This document shows positions 25,753 through 32,323 of a DNA stretch of 32,323 nucleotides, piece after piece (position 1 is the first letter of the stretch; each line of letters starts with the position of its first letter). The notes beneath the pieces were generated by a model. That model searched no databases. It saw only the letters and a list, made by a program, of their open reading frames with translations, and was not told the origin of the DNA. Source of the stretch: Chromatiales bacterium (GTDB lineage Bacteria; Pseudomonadota; Gammaproteobacteria; Ectothiorhodospirales; Ectothiorhodospiraceae); NCBI GenBank assembly GCA_028695255.1, contig JAQVJI010000011.1, positions 1 through 32,323 of the forward strand, read 5' to 3'. A program made the translations under genes and the position numbers.

Positions 25753-26619
25753 TCAGGCGCCCTTGGCTGCCTGCGCGACTTCGGCCGCGAAATCCTCGCT
25801 CTTCTTCTCGATGCCCTCGCCCACTTCGTAGCGCACGAAGCGGGTGACCGTGGCACCGGCGGCGGACAGCAGCTTGCCGACGGTGGTGTCCGGATCCTTG
25901 ACGAAGGGTTGGCCGACCAGCGTGATCTCGGCCAGATATTTCTTGATGCGGCCCACCACCATCTTCTCGACGATGTCGGCCGGCTTGCCGCTCTCGGCGG
26001 CCTGCGCGGTGAAGATTTCCTTTTCCTTGGCCAGCAGATCGGCCGGCACCTGCTCCTCGCTCACGCACACCGGACGGCTGGCCGCGATGTGCATCGCGAC
26101 GTCGCGGGCCAGGTCCGCATTGCCGCCCTGCATCTCCACCAGCACGCCGATGCGCGTGCCGTGCAGATAGCTGCCGATGATGCCGCCGGCGGCCGACAGG
26201 CACTCGAAGCGGCGCACCTGGATGTTTTCACCGATCTTGGCCACCAGCGCCAGACGCGCCTCTTCCAGCGCACCTTCCATCAGCGCCTCGACGGAGGCCG
26301 GTGCGGCCTCCAGCGCGCGCGCGGCGACGCCGTCGGCGAAACCGACGAAGTTCTCGTCCTTGGCCACGAAATCGGTCTCGGAATTCACCTCGACGATGGC
26401 GGCGCGGCTGCCGTCGTCGGAGGTCGCCACCACGATGCGGCCCTCGGCCGCGATACGCCCGGCCTTCTTGACCGCCTTGGCCTGACCGGACTTGCGCATG
26501 ATCTCGATCGCACCCTCCATGTCGCCGTTGGCATCGGTCAGCGCCTTCTTGCATTCCATCATGCCGGCGCCGGTGCGCTCGCGCAGCTCCTTCACCATTG
26601 CAGCTGAAATCTGACTCAT
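25753..26619 (-). CDS. tsf: Elongation factor Ts
   Basis: EF-Ts exchanges GDP for GTP on EF-Tu. The 288-residue product begins with the N-terminal motif [20 protein letters not shown], then has the core [15 protein letters not shown] near residue 80 (the TDF motif that inserts into EF-Tu) and the C-terminal [15 protein letters not shown]. The ORF track starts 28 codons too early; the ATG at 26619 has a strong GAGGAG ribosome site. It is the second gene of the rpsB operon. Confidence 0.97.
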   Translation of the reverse strand: MSQISAAMVKELRERTGAGMMECKKALTDANGDMEGAIEIMRKSGQAKAVKKAGRIAAEGRIVVATSDDGSRAAIVEVNSETDFVAKDENFVGFADGVAARALEAAPASVEALMEGALEEARLALVAKIGENIQVRRFECLSAAGGIIGSYLHGTRIGVLVEMQGGNADLARDVAMHIAASRPVCVSEEQVPADLLAKEKEIFTAQAAESGKPADIVEKMVVGRIKKYLAEITLVGQPFVKDPDTTVGKLLSAAGATVTRFVRYEVGEGIEKKSEDFAAEVAQAAKGA

Positions 26620-26704
26620 GAAAAAACTCCTCGATGATCGAAACTTGGGCGACCCGCCGTTCCGGCAAGAACGCCGCCGGCCGGTCGCGAATTCAATGTC
26701 CAAC

Positions 26705-26754
26705 GCCGCCCGTCGGGCGGCAGATACGAAGCGCCGGCCTGTTGGCCGGCGCTT
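26705..26754 (-). terminator. Two hairpins between rpsB and tsf (attenuator-like)
   Basis: An 11-bp perfect stem AAGCGCCGGCC-TGTT-GGCCGGCGCTT (26729-26754) and a 7-bp stem GCCGCCC-GTC-GGGCGGC (26705-26721) lie in tandem, starting 18 bases after the rpsB stop. A partial terminator at this position is established for the E. coli rpsB-tsf operon. No long T-run follows, so read-through to tsf is expected. Confidence 0.6.
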
Positions 26755-26771
26755 GCTTCATGTGCGCGGCA

Positions 26772-27593
26772 TCATTCCGCGGCTTCTGCCCCCGCCTGCT
26801 CGGCCGGTGCGGCCTTGGCGCGCGGTGCGCCCTTTTTTCTCACCGTCGCCTTGCGCTTGTCCGAACCCTCGTCGACCTCGACGAACTCGTCGCCGGCCGG
26901 ACCGGTGCGGGCCAGGGCCAGGCCCTCGCTGACGGCATCGGCCATCGCCGACACGTACAACTGCACGGCGCGAATGGCGTCGTCGTTGCCCGGAATCACG
27001 TAGTCCACGCCCTCGGGCGAGTTGTTGGTATCGACCACGCCGACCACCGGAATGCCGAGCTTGGTGGCCTCGCTGACGGCGATGCGCTCATGACCGACGT
27101 CGACGATGAACAGCACGTCGGGCAGGCCGTTCATGTCCTTGATGCCGCCCAGGCTGCGCTCCAGCTTTTCCATCTCGCGCGTCAGCATCAGGACTTCCTT
27201 CTTGCCGAGACGGTTGAAAGTGCCGTCGTCGCGCATCGCCTCCAGATCCTTGAGACGCTTGATGGACTGACGCACGGTCTTGAAGTTGGTCAGCATGCCA
27301 CCCAGCCAGCGGTGGTTGACGTAGGGCATCTTGCAGCGGGTCGCCTCTTCGGCGATGGTGTCGCGGGCCGAACGCTTGGTGCCGACGAACAGGATCTTGC
27401 CGCCGTTGGATGCAAGCTTGCCGAGATAGTTGGCGGCATCGCCGAACAGCGGCAGGGTCTGTTCCAGATTGATGATGTGAATGCGGTTACGCTCGCCGAA
27501 GATGTAAGGAGCCATCTTCGGGTTCCAGTAACGGGTCTGATGACCGAAATGCACGCCAGCTTCCAGCATCTGGCGCATGGTGACGCTTGCCAT
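26772..27593 (-). CDS. rpsB: 30S ribosomal protein S2
   Basis: S2 is an essential protein of the small ribosomal subunit. The 273-residue product begins [27 protein letters not shown] and contains [35 protein letters not shown]-type core and [20 protein letters not shown]. It is about 30 residues longer than E. coli S2 because of an Ala/Lys/Glu-rich tail after residue 225 that looks disordered. It is the first gene of the long minus-strand operon and has a structured leader (27628-27686). Confidence 0.97.
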   Translation of the reverse strand: MASVTMRQMLEAGVHFGHQTRYWNPKMAPYIFGERNRIHIINLEQTLPLFGDAANYLGKLASNGGKILFVGTKRSARDTIAEEATRCKMPYVNHRWLGGMLTNFKTVRQSIKRLKDLEAMRDDGTFNRLGKKEVLMLTREMEKLERSLGGIKDMNGLPDVLFIVDVGHERIAVSEATKLGIPVVGVVDTNNSPEGVDYVIPGNDDAIRAVQLYVSAMADAVSEGLALARTGPAGDEFVEVDEGSDKRKATVRKKGAPRAKAAPAEQAGAEAAE

Positions 27594-27627
27594 GAGGTGA
27601 ATCTCCGAATTGTATGGGTTGGGCCTC

Positions 27628-27686
27628 CATGCGTCCCGGACAGCGACCCCGTTGCCGGGGCACCCCGCTGGCCGTGCCGACGCATG
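27628..27686 (-). promoter_or_regulatory. Structured rpsB leader (candidate S2 autoregulatory element)
   Basis: In the untranslated leader, three nested stems share one axis: an outer 8-bp CATGCGTC/GACGCATG (27628-27635 with 27679-27686), a middle 5-bp CAGCG/CGCTG (27641-27645 with 27666-27670) and an inner 5-bp CCCCG/CGGGG (27647-27651 with 27656-27660). The structure ends 34 bases before the rpsB ATG. S2 represses its own message in E. coli through a leader element, so this is a good candidate for the same role. Confidence 0.55.
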
Positions 27687-27771
27687 TGTGGATTTGACGA
27701 ACCCCGGATTTCCCTCAAAAACCGTAAGCCGGTGGAAAATCTGGGGTTTCGTTTGCGCAAAACGCGGGCGC

Positions 27772-27801
27772 TTTATACCATAAACGCCTTTCCCGCGCCA
27801 A
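27772..27801 (-). promoter_or_regulatory. Sigma-70-type promoter of the rpsB operon
   Basis: Read on the minus strand: TTGGCG (27796-27801), an 18-base spacer, then TATAAA (27772-27777). This would give a leader of about 170 bases containing the nested stem structure. On the opposite strand TTTGCG...TATACC overlaps it and may serve map. Confidence 0.6.
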
Positions 27802-27859
27802 ACTCACCTGTCGCTCCATCAACCGGACCATTCCCGGCCCCGCGCCGGAACGACACCCC

Positions 27860-28627
27860 ATGACCGTCACCATCAAGACCCCGGAAGAAATCGACAAGAT
27901 GCGCGTGGCCGGCCGCCTGGCGGCCGAGGTGCTGGAAATGATCGAGCCACACGTCCAGGCCGGCGTCACCACCGACGAGCTGGACCGCATCTGCCACGAC
28001 CACATCGTGAACGTGCAGCAGGCGATCCCGGCCCCGCTCAACTACAAGGGCTTTCCGCGCTCGATCTGCACCTCGGTGAACCATCAGGTCTGTCACGGCA
28101 TTCCAGGCTCCCGCAGGCTCAAGGCGGGCGACATCGTCAACATCGACATCACCGTGATCAAGGACGGCTTTCACGGCGACACCTCCCGCATGTTCGTCAT
28201 CGGCAAGGTGCCGCTGGCCGCCCAGCGCGTGGTGGACGTGGCGCACGAAGCGCTGCTGATCGGCATCCGCGCGGTACGGCCGGGCACGCGTCTGGGCGAC
28301 ATCGGCCATGCCATTCAGCGCCACGTCGAGGCGCAGCATTGCAGCGTGGTGCGCGAATACTGCGGCCACGGCATCGGACGCCAGTTCCACGAGGAGCCGC
28401 AGGTGCTGCATTACGGCGATCCAGGCACCGGCATCGAACTGGTGCCCGGCATGACCTTCACCATCGAACCCATGGTCAACGCCGGCAAGCGCCACACGCG
28501 CCTGCTGGCAGACGGCTGGACCGTGGTCACCAAGGACCACAGCCTGTCGGCGCAGTGGGAACACACCGTACTGGTGACGGCCGAGGGTTACGAGGTGCTG
28601 ACGCTGCGCCAGGGCGAGGTCATCTGA
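27860..28627 (+). CDS. map: Methionine aminopeptidase, type I
   Basis: MetAP removes the initiator methionine from nascent proteins. The 255-residue product is a type Ia enzyme: SICTSVNHQVCHGIPG near residue 71 (first conserved His), VNIDITVIKDGFHGDTSRMF near 93 with the two metal-binding Asp residues, YCGHGIGRQFHEEPQV near 168 with the metal His, PGMTFTIEPMVN near 197 and SAQWEHTVLVT near 231 with the metal Glu residues. It is divergent from rpsB and followed by glnD after 16 bases, as in E. coli. Confidence 0.97.
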   Translation: MTVTIKTPEEIDKMRVAGRLAAEVLEMIEPHVQAGVTTDELDRICHDHIVNVQQAIPAPLNYKGFPRSICTSVNHQVCHGIPGSRRLKAGDIVNIDITVIKDGFHGDTSRMFVIGKVPLAAQRVVDVAHEALLIGIRAVRPGTRLGDIGHAIQRHVEAQHCSVVREYCGHGIGRQFHEEPQVLHYGDPGTGIELVPGMTFTIEPMVNAGKRHTRLLADGWTVVTKDHSLSAQWEHTVLVTAEGYEVLTLRQGEVI

Positions 28628-28643
28628 AAACCGGCTCCGTCGC

Positions 28644-31340
28644 ATGGCGCACCTGATCCCGCTGCCGGATTTTCTCGACGCCGCGGTCGGCTGGCCCGCC
28701 TGCCACCACGTCACGCTCGAGCACGGCACCGACATCCAGGGCTACACCGAATGCCTGGCGCGCGCCGACGCGGCACTGGGCGAGGCCTTCCAGTCCGGGC
28801 GCGACGTCGACGATCTGGTGCGCGGCCGTGCGGCCGTGATCGACCGCCTGCTGATCGCCGCCTGGCGCGGCTTCGGTCTGGTGCCGCAACCCTGCCTGAG
28901 CCTGGTCGCCGTCGGCGGCTACGGTCGCGGCGAACTGCACCCCGGCTCCGACGTCGACATCCTGATCCTGCACTGCCGGCCGCTCACGACCGTGCAGGAG
29001 GAACAGGTCTCGCGCCTCGTCACCTTCCTGTGGGACATCGGCCTGCACCCCGGCCACAGCGTACGCACCATCGACACCTGCCTGCAGGAGGCAGCGGCCG
29101 ACGTCACGGTCGCCACCAACCTGATGGAATCGCGCCTGCTCGCCGGCGACGAGGATCTGTACGCCCGCATGAAGGCGCAGACCGGACCCGCCACGCTGTG
29201 GCCCGCGCGCGAGTTCTTCGCCGCCAAGCTGGCCGAGCAGAAGGCGCGTCACCATCGCTTCGGCGACACCGCCTATCGTCTCGAACCCAACCTCAAGGAA
29301 GGACCGGGCGGCCTGCGCGACATCCAGATGGTGGGCTGGGTCACCAAGCGCCACTTCGGCGCCTCCAGCCTGCACGAACTGGTCGAGCACGACTTCCTCA
29401 CCGAGGACGAATACGAGACCCTGATGCACGGTCAGGCCTTCCTGTGGCGCGTGCGCTTCGCGCTGCATTTCATCACGCAAAGACGCGAGGACCGCCTGCT
29501 GTTCGATCAGCAGCGCGCACTGGCGCGCCAGTTCGGCTACAGCGACCAGGGCGACGACCTCGCGGTCGAGCAGTTCATGCAGGCCTACTTCCGCACCGTG
29601 ACCGAACTGGAACGGCTGAACGAAATCCTGTTGCAGCATTATCAGGAGGCATTGCTGTCCGAGCCCGGCGACGACGAGGTGGTACCGATCAACCGCCGTT
29701 TCCAGGCCCGCCGCGGCTTTCTCGAAGTCACCGGCGAGCAGGTATTCCGGCAGTATCCGCCCGCGCTGCTGGAGGTGTTCCTGCTGCTGGAGCAGCACCA
29801 GGAATTCAAGGGCGTGCGCGCCGCCACCATCCGGCTCATCCGCAGCCACCGCCACCTGATCGACGAGCGATTCCGCAACGAATTCACCTGCCGCGCATTG
29901 TTCATGGAGATCCTGCGCCAACCGCACGGCGTCACCCGCCAGTTGCGGCGCATGAACCGTTACGGCGTGCTGGCCGCCTATCTGCCGGCCTTCGGCATGA
30001 TCGTCGGGCGCATGCAGTACGATCTGTTCCACATCTATACCGTCGATGAACACACCCTGTTCGTGATCCGCAACCTGCGCCGCTACGCGATCCCCGAACA
30101 TGCCGACGAACTGCCGCATTGCAGCCACGTCTTCAAGCAGATACCCAAGCCGGAACTGCTCTACCTGGCCGGCCTGTTTCACGACATCGCCAAGGGCCGC
30201 GGCGGCGATCACTCCGAGATCGGTTCGGACGAGGCGCGCACCTTCTGCCTGCACCATGGCCTCAGCAGCTACGACGCCAACTTGGTGGCCTGGCTGGTCA
30301 AGACCCATCTGCTGATGTCGCTCACCGCGCAACGGCGCGACATCTCCGATCCGCAGGTGATACTGGAATTCGCCAATCAGGTCGGCAACGGCACGCGCCT
30401 GGATTACCTGTACCTGCTCACCGTCGCCGACATCCGCGGTACCAACCCGACCCTGTGGAACTCCTGGAAGGCATCGTTGCTGACCTCGCTCTACGCCGCG
30501 ACCCAGCGCGTGCTGCGCCGCGGCGTCGACAATCCGCCGGACCGCGATGAACTGGTGGGCGAGGTTCAGACCAATGCGCTCGAACTGCTGACGGCACAGG
30601 GCGTGGATGCCGACACCTGCCGGCGCCTGTGGAGCCCGTTCGACGACGAATATTTCCTGCGCCACTCGGCGGACGAGATCGCCTGGCACACCGCGGCTAT
30701 CCGGCGCGCACGCGCGGAAGACCTGCCGCTGGTGTTGATCCGCCAGTCGGCGGCGCGCGGCAGCACCGAGATATTCCTCTATGCCGACGACCACCCCAAC
30801 CTGTTCGCCCACACGACCACGGCGCTCGCCCAGCTCGGGCTCGACATCGTCGATGCACGCATCATCACCAGCCGCGACCGCCGCACGCTCGACACCTTCC
30901 TGGTGCTGGAAGACACCGGCCAGCCGATCGACTCGTCCTGGCGTCTGGAAGAGATCGCCGACACCCTGCGCCGACGCCTGCGCGACCCCGACCAGCGCCC
31001 GGTGCCGGTCAAGCGCAACACGCCGCGCCAACTCAAGCACTTCGACGTGCGCACCGACATCCGCTTCGCGCCGCAGCCGCGGTTCAACCGCACCGTACTC
31101 AGCATCACCACCGGCGACCGGCCGGGACTGCTGTCGCGCATCGGCATCGTGCTGACCGAATGCGGCATCCGCGTCCACAACGCCAAGATCGCCACCGCCG
31201 GCGAACAGGCGGACGACATCTTCTACATCACCGATCTCGACGACCGCCCGCTCACCGACGCGGCCAGACAGGACGCGCTCGCCGACACCCTGCGCAAGGC
31301 CTTGCAGCAATCCGAAGACAACCTGAGCATCCGTTTCTGA
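28644..31340 (+). CDS. glnD: Bifunctional uridylyltransferase/uridylyl-removing enzyme GlnD
   Basis: GlnD senses glutamine and adds or removes UMP on the PII proteins, setting nitrogen regulation. The 898-residue product has the nucleotidyltransferase motif VGGYGRGELHPGSDVDILIL near residue 91, LEPNLKEGPGGLRDIQM near 213, the HD domain that removes UMP (LFHDIAKGRGGDHSEIG near 511), and two C-terminal ACT domains (about 707-790 and 815-895, the second beginning VLSITTGDRPGLLSRIG). The length equals the family norm. It starts 16 bases after map, so the two are likely co-transcribed. The 896-residue minus-strand ORF over it is a shadow. Confidence 0.97.
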   Translation: MAHLIPLPDFLDAAVGWPACHHVTLEHGTDIQGYTECLARADAALGEAFQSGRDVDDLVRGRAAVIDRLLIAAWRGFGLVPQPCLSLVAVGGYGRGELHPGSDVDILILHCRPLTTVQEEQVSRLVTFLWDIGLHPGHSVRTIDTCLQEAAADVTVATNLMESRLLAGDEDLYARMKAQTGPATLWPAREFFAAKLAEQKARHHRFGDTAYRLEPNLKEGPGGLRDIQMVGWVTKRHFGASSLHELVEHDFLTEDEYETLMHGQAFLWRVRFALHFITQRREDRLLFDQQRALARQFGYSDQGDDLAVEQFMQAYFRTVTELERLNEILLQHYQEALLSEPGDDEVVPINRRFQARRGFLEVTGEQVFRQYPPALLEVFLLLEQHQEFKGVRAATIRLIRSHRHLIDERFRNEFTCRALFMEILRQPHGVTRQLRRMNRYGVLAAYLPAFGMIVGRMQYDLFHIYTVDEHTLFVIRNLRRYAIPEHADELPHCSHVFKQIPKPELLYLAGLFHDIAKGRGGDHSEIGSDEARTFCLHHGLSSYDANLVAWLVKTHLLMSLTAQRRDISDPQVILEFANQVGNGTRLDYLYLLTVADIRGTNPTLWNSWKASLLTSLYAATQRVLRRGVDNPPDRDELVGEVQTNALELLTAQGVDADTCRRLWSPFDDEYFLRHSADEIAWHTAAIRRARAEDLPLVLIRQSAARGSTEIFLYADDHPNLFAHTTTALAQLGLDIVDARIITSRDRRTLDTFLVLEDTGQPIDSSWRLEEIADTLRRRLRDPDQRPVPVKRNTPRQLKHFDVRTDIRFAPQPRFNRTVLSITTGDRPGLLSRIGIVLTECGIRVHNAKIATAGEQADDIFYITDLDDRPLTDAARQDALADTLRKALQQSEDNLSIRF

Positions 31341-31364
31341 CGGACCCGTTTCCCGCTGCGGCCG

Positions 31365-32108
31365 TCAACGGCCGACGCGCAGCACCAGCGGCCACTCCAC
31401 CCGGCGCGGCCCGTCGCCCCACAGCTTTTCCATCTCGCGCTCCAGCGCATCCACCGGATCCTCGCCGTGCGCTTCCAGATATCGGTTGCGCGCAGACCAG
31501 GTGCGCAGATAACCCATGAGCTGGGGCAACGACCAATCCACCGTCATCGCGAATGGCGGCGCCTCGATCTCCCGCCAGGGAAACGGCAGGTCGCGATAAC
31601 CCGATTCGACGAAACGCCGCTCGGGCGGCCAGTAAGGCCCAAGAACACCCTCGTAAAAGTCGTACATCACGGCATCGATGCCCGGCTCGCCGAAGCGATG
31701 CAGACCATAGGTCCACACCGCCAACACCCCGCCCGGCGCCAGCACGCGCGCCACCTCGGCGTGAAAGCGCTCGGGATCGAACCAATGCAACGCCTGCGCG
31801 ACCGTGACGAGATCGACCGAACCCGGTGCCAACCCGCTCGCCTCGGCCAGTGCACCGTGATAGGTCACGCGCGAATGCGCGCCCGCCGCGGCGAGCTGCG
31901 CCGTGCTCGCGTCGGTCGCAACGACGTGCCCGAAGTGCTCCGCCAGCATGCGTGCCGCCTGCCCGCTGCCGGTGGCGCAGTCCCAGGCCCGCCCGCGCGC
32001 CGGCGCCAGACCCGCCAGCCATTCGAACAAGGCCGCGGGATAACCAGGCCGATGGCTCGCATAACCGCCCGCGACGCTCGAAAAATGATCGGAAAACGAT
32101 GTGGACAT
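31365..32108 (-). CDS. Class I SAM-dependent methyltransferase
   Basis: The 247-residue product has SAM-binding motif I as WDCATGSGQAARMLAEHF near residue 43, motif II VVATDAS near 62, VDLVTVAQALHWFD near 106 and RVLAPGGVLAVWTYG near 130. This is the Methyltransf_11 type with N-terminal SFSDHFSSVAGGYASHRPGYP, found in many small-molecule methyltransferases of unknown substrate. It converges on glnD with a 24-bp gap; a CGGCCG hairpin across its stop may serve as a shared terminator. The substrate cannot be told from sequence. Confidence 0.88.
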   Translation of the reverse strand: MSTSFSDHFSSVAGGYASHRPGYPAALFEWLAGLAPARGRAWDCATGSGQAARMLAEHFGHVVATDASTAQLAAAGAHSRVTYHGALAEASGLAPGSVDLVTVAQALHWFDPERFHAEVARVLAPGGVLAVWTYGLHRFGEPGIDAVMYDFYEGVLGPYWPPERRFVESGYRDLPFPWREIEAPPFAMTVDWSLPQLMGYLRTWSARNRYLEAHGEDPVDALEREMEKLWGDGPRRVEWPLVLRVGR

Positions 32109-32149
32109 ACGTGAAACGCATTTAAGGCCGGCAATTTAAGAATTGCATA

Positions 32150-32323
32150 TTACTTCACAATAGCCTCTTCACGCTCAATCTTATATTCATCATATGGTTT
32201 ACTCGCTCGATCAATACACTCTTCATATTGCGATGGAGGAACCTTATTGCATTCGTTACGACTATTAAACTGAATATTGTCATACACCGCCTTGTTACTA
32301 CATCCGACGAGTAGTAATACGAA
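32150..32323 (-). CDS. C-terminal part of a small AT-rich lipoprotein (partial)
   Basis: An open frame of 57 codons plus TAA enters from the window edge on the minus strand; the ORF track misses it because its start is outside. It reads FVLLLVGCSNKAVYDNIQ and ends KIEREEAIVK. LVGC is a lipobox, so the mature protein would be a small lipoprotein of about 50 residues, starting at that Cys, with a charged helical tail (NECNKVPPSQYEECIDRASK). Similar short lipoproteins with a PPSQYxxC segment are, from memory, scattered in gammaproteobacteria. I counted 38% G+C against a plainly GC-rich window, which suggests recent acquisition. Confidence 0.7.
   Translation of the reverse strand, partial: FVLLLVGCSNKAVYDNIQFNSRNECNKVPPSQYEECIDRASKPYDEYKIEREEAIVK

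Noticed and set aside
28620-31310. 896-residue minus-strand ORF over glnD
   Set aside because: It is antisense to a complete GlnD with all domains; the composition (long runs of Val/Gly/Ala/Arg/Gln without family motifs) is typical of a high-GC shadow frame.
31359-31374. CGGCCG-TCAA-CGGCCG as a strong shared terminator of glnD and the methyltransferase
   Set aside because: The stem is only 6 bp, spans the methyltransferase stop and has no T-run; mentioned only as a possibility.
32131-32146. GCAATT-TAAG-AATTGC hairpin after the lipoprotein gene
   Set aside because: A 6-bp AT-rich stem is too weak to call as a terminator.

Overview
The window reads as a chromosomal segment of a high-G+C gammaproteobacterium, probably a free-living, motile, Chromatiales/Acidithiobacillus-like lineage. 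This is inferred from the order rpsB-tsf-pyrH-frr-uppS-cdsA-dxr-rseP-bamA-skp-lpxD-fabZ-lpxA, from map and glnD lying divergent to rpsB, and from a lipid A locus that includes a gnnA/gnnB-like pair. No tRNA, rRNA, CRISPR array or intact insertion sequence was seen. Almost all of the window is coding; the large ORFs opposite the real genes are high-GC shadows.

Layout. (1) 1-4340, minus strand: flagellar filament genes fliC, flaG, fliD, fliS and the first codons of a further gene, with two tandem sigma-28 promoters upstream of fliC. (2) 4344-9201, minus strand: a tightly overlapping five-gene operon consisting of a SpsF/PseF-like nucleotidyltransferase, PseG, an ATP-grasp ligase, PseI and a beta-propeller (sialidase-like) protein. 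This is a partial pseudaminic acid pathway beside the flagellin gene, which suggests filament glycosylation. (3) 9321-10283, plus strand: a UDP-glucuronate decarboxylase-like SDR. (4) 10309-14522: rnhB (minus), then gnnA-like, gnnB-like and lpxB (all plus). (5) 14835-27593, minus strand: the envelope and translation super-operon from rpsB down to lpxA. (6) 27860-31340, plus strand: map and glnD. (7) 31365-32323, minus strand: a SAM methyltransferase and the 3' end of an AT-rich lipoprotein gene that the ORF track missed.

How the genes work together. FabZ, LpxA, LpxD, LpxB, Skp, BamA, RseP, CdsA, UppS and Dxr make and police the outer membrane, lipid carrier and isoprenoid supply. The GnnA/GnnB pair would give LpxA a 3-amino-UDP-GlcNAc, so this organism probably makes lipid A with amide-linked acyl chains at position 3. 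LpxA carries Met where E. coli has Gly173, which predicts a short (C10-type) primary chain. The gnnA-gnnB-lpxB block appears inverted: flipping it restores lpxA-gnnA-gnnB-lpxB-rnhB on one strand, and both block boundaries carry inverted repeats, one of them a probable 152-bp MITE. Other unusual items are an in-frame intergenic-type repeat inside dxr, a four-copy inverted repeat upstream of gnnA, and a structured leader upstream of rpsB.
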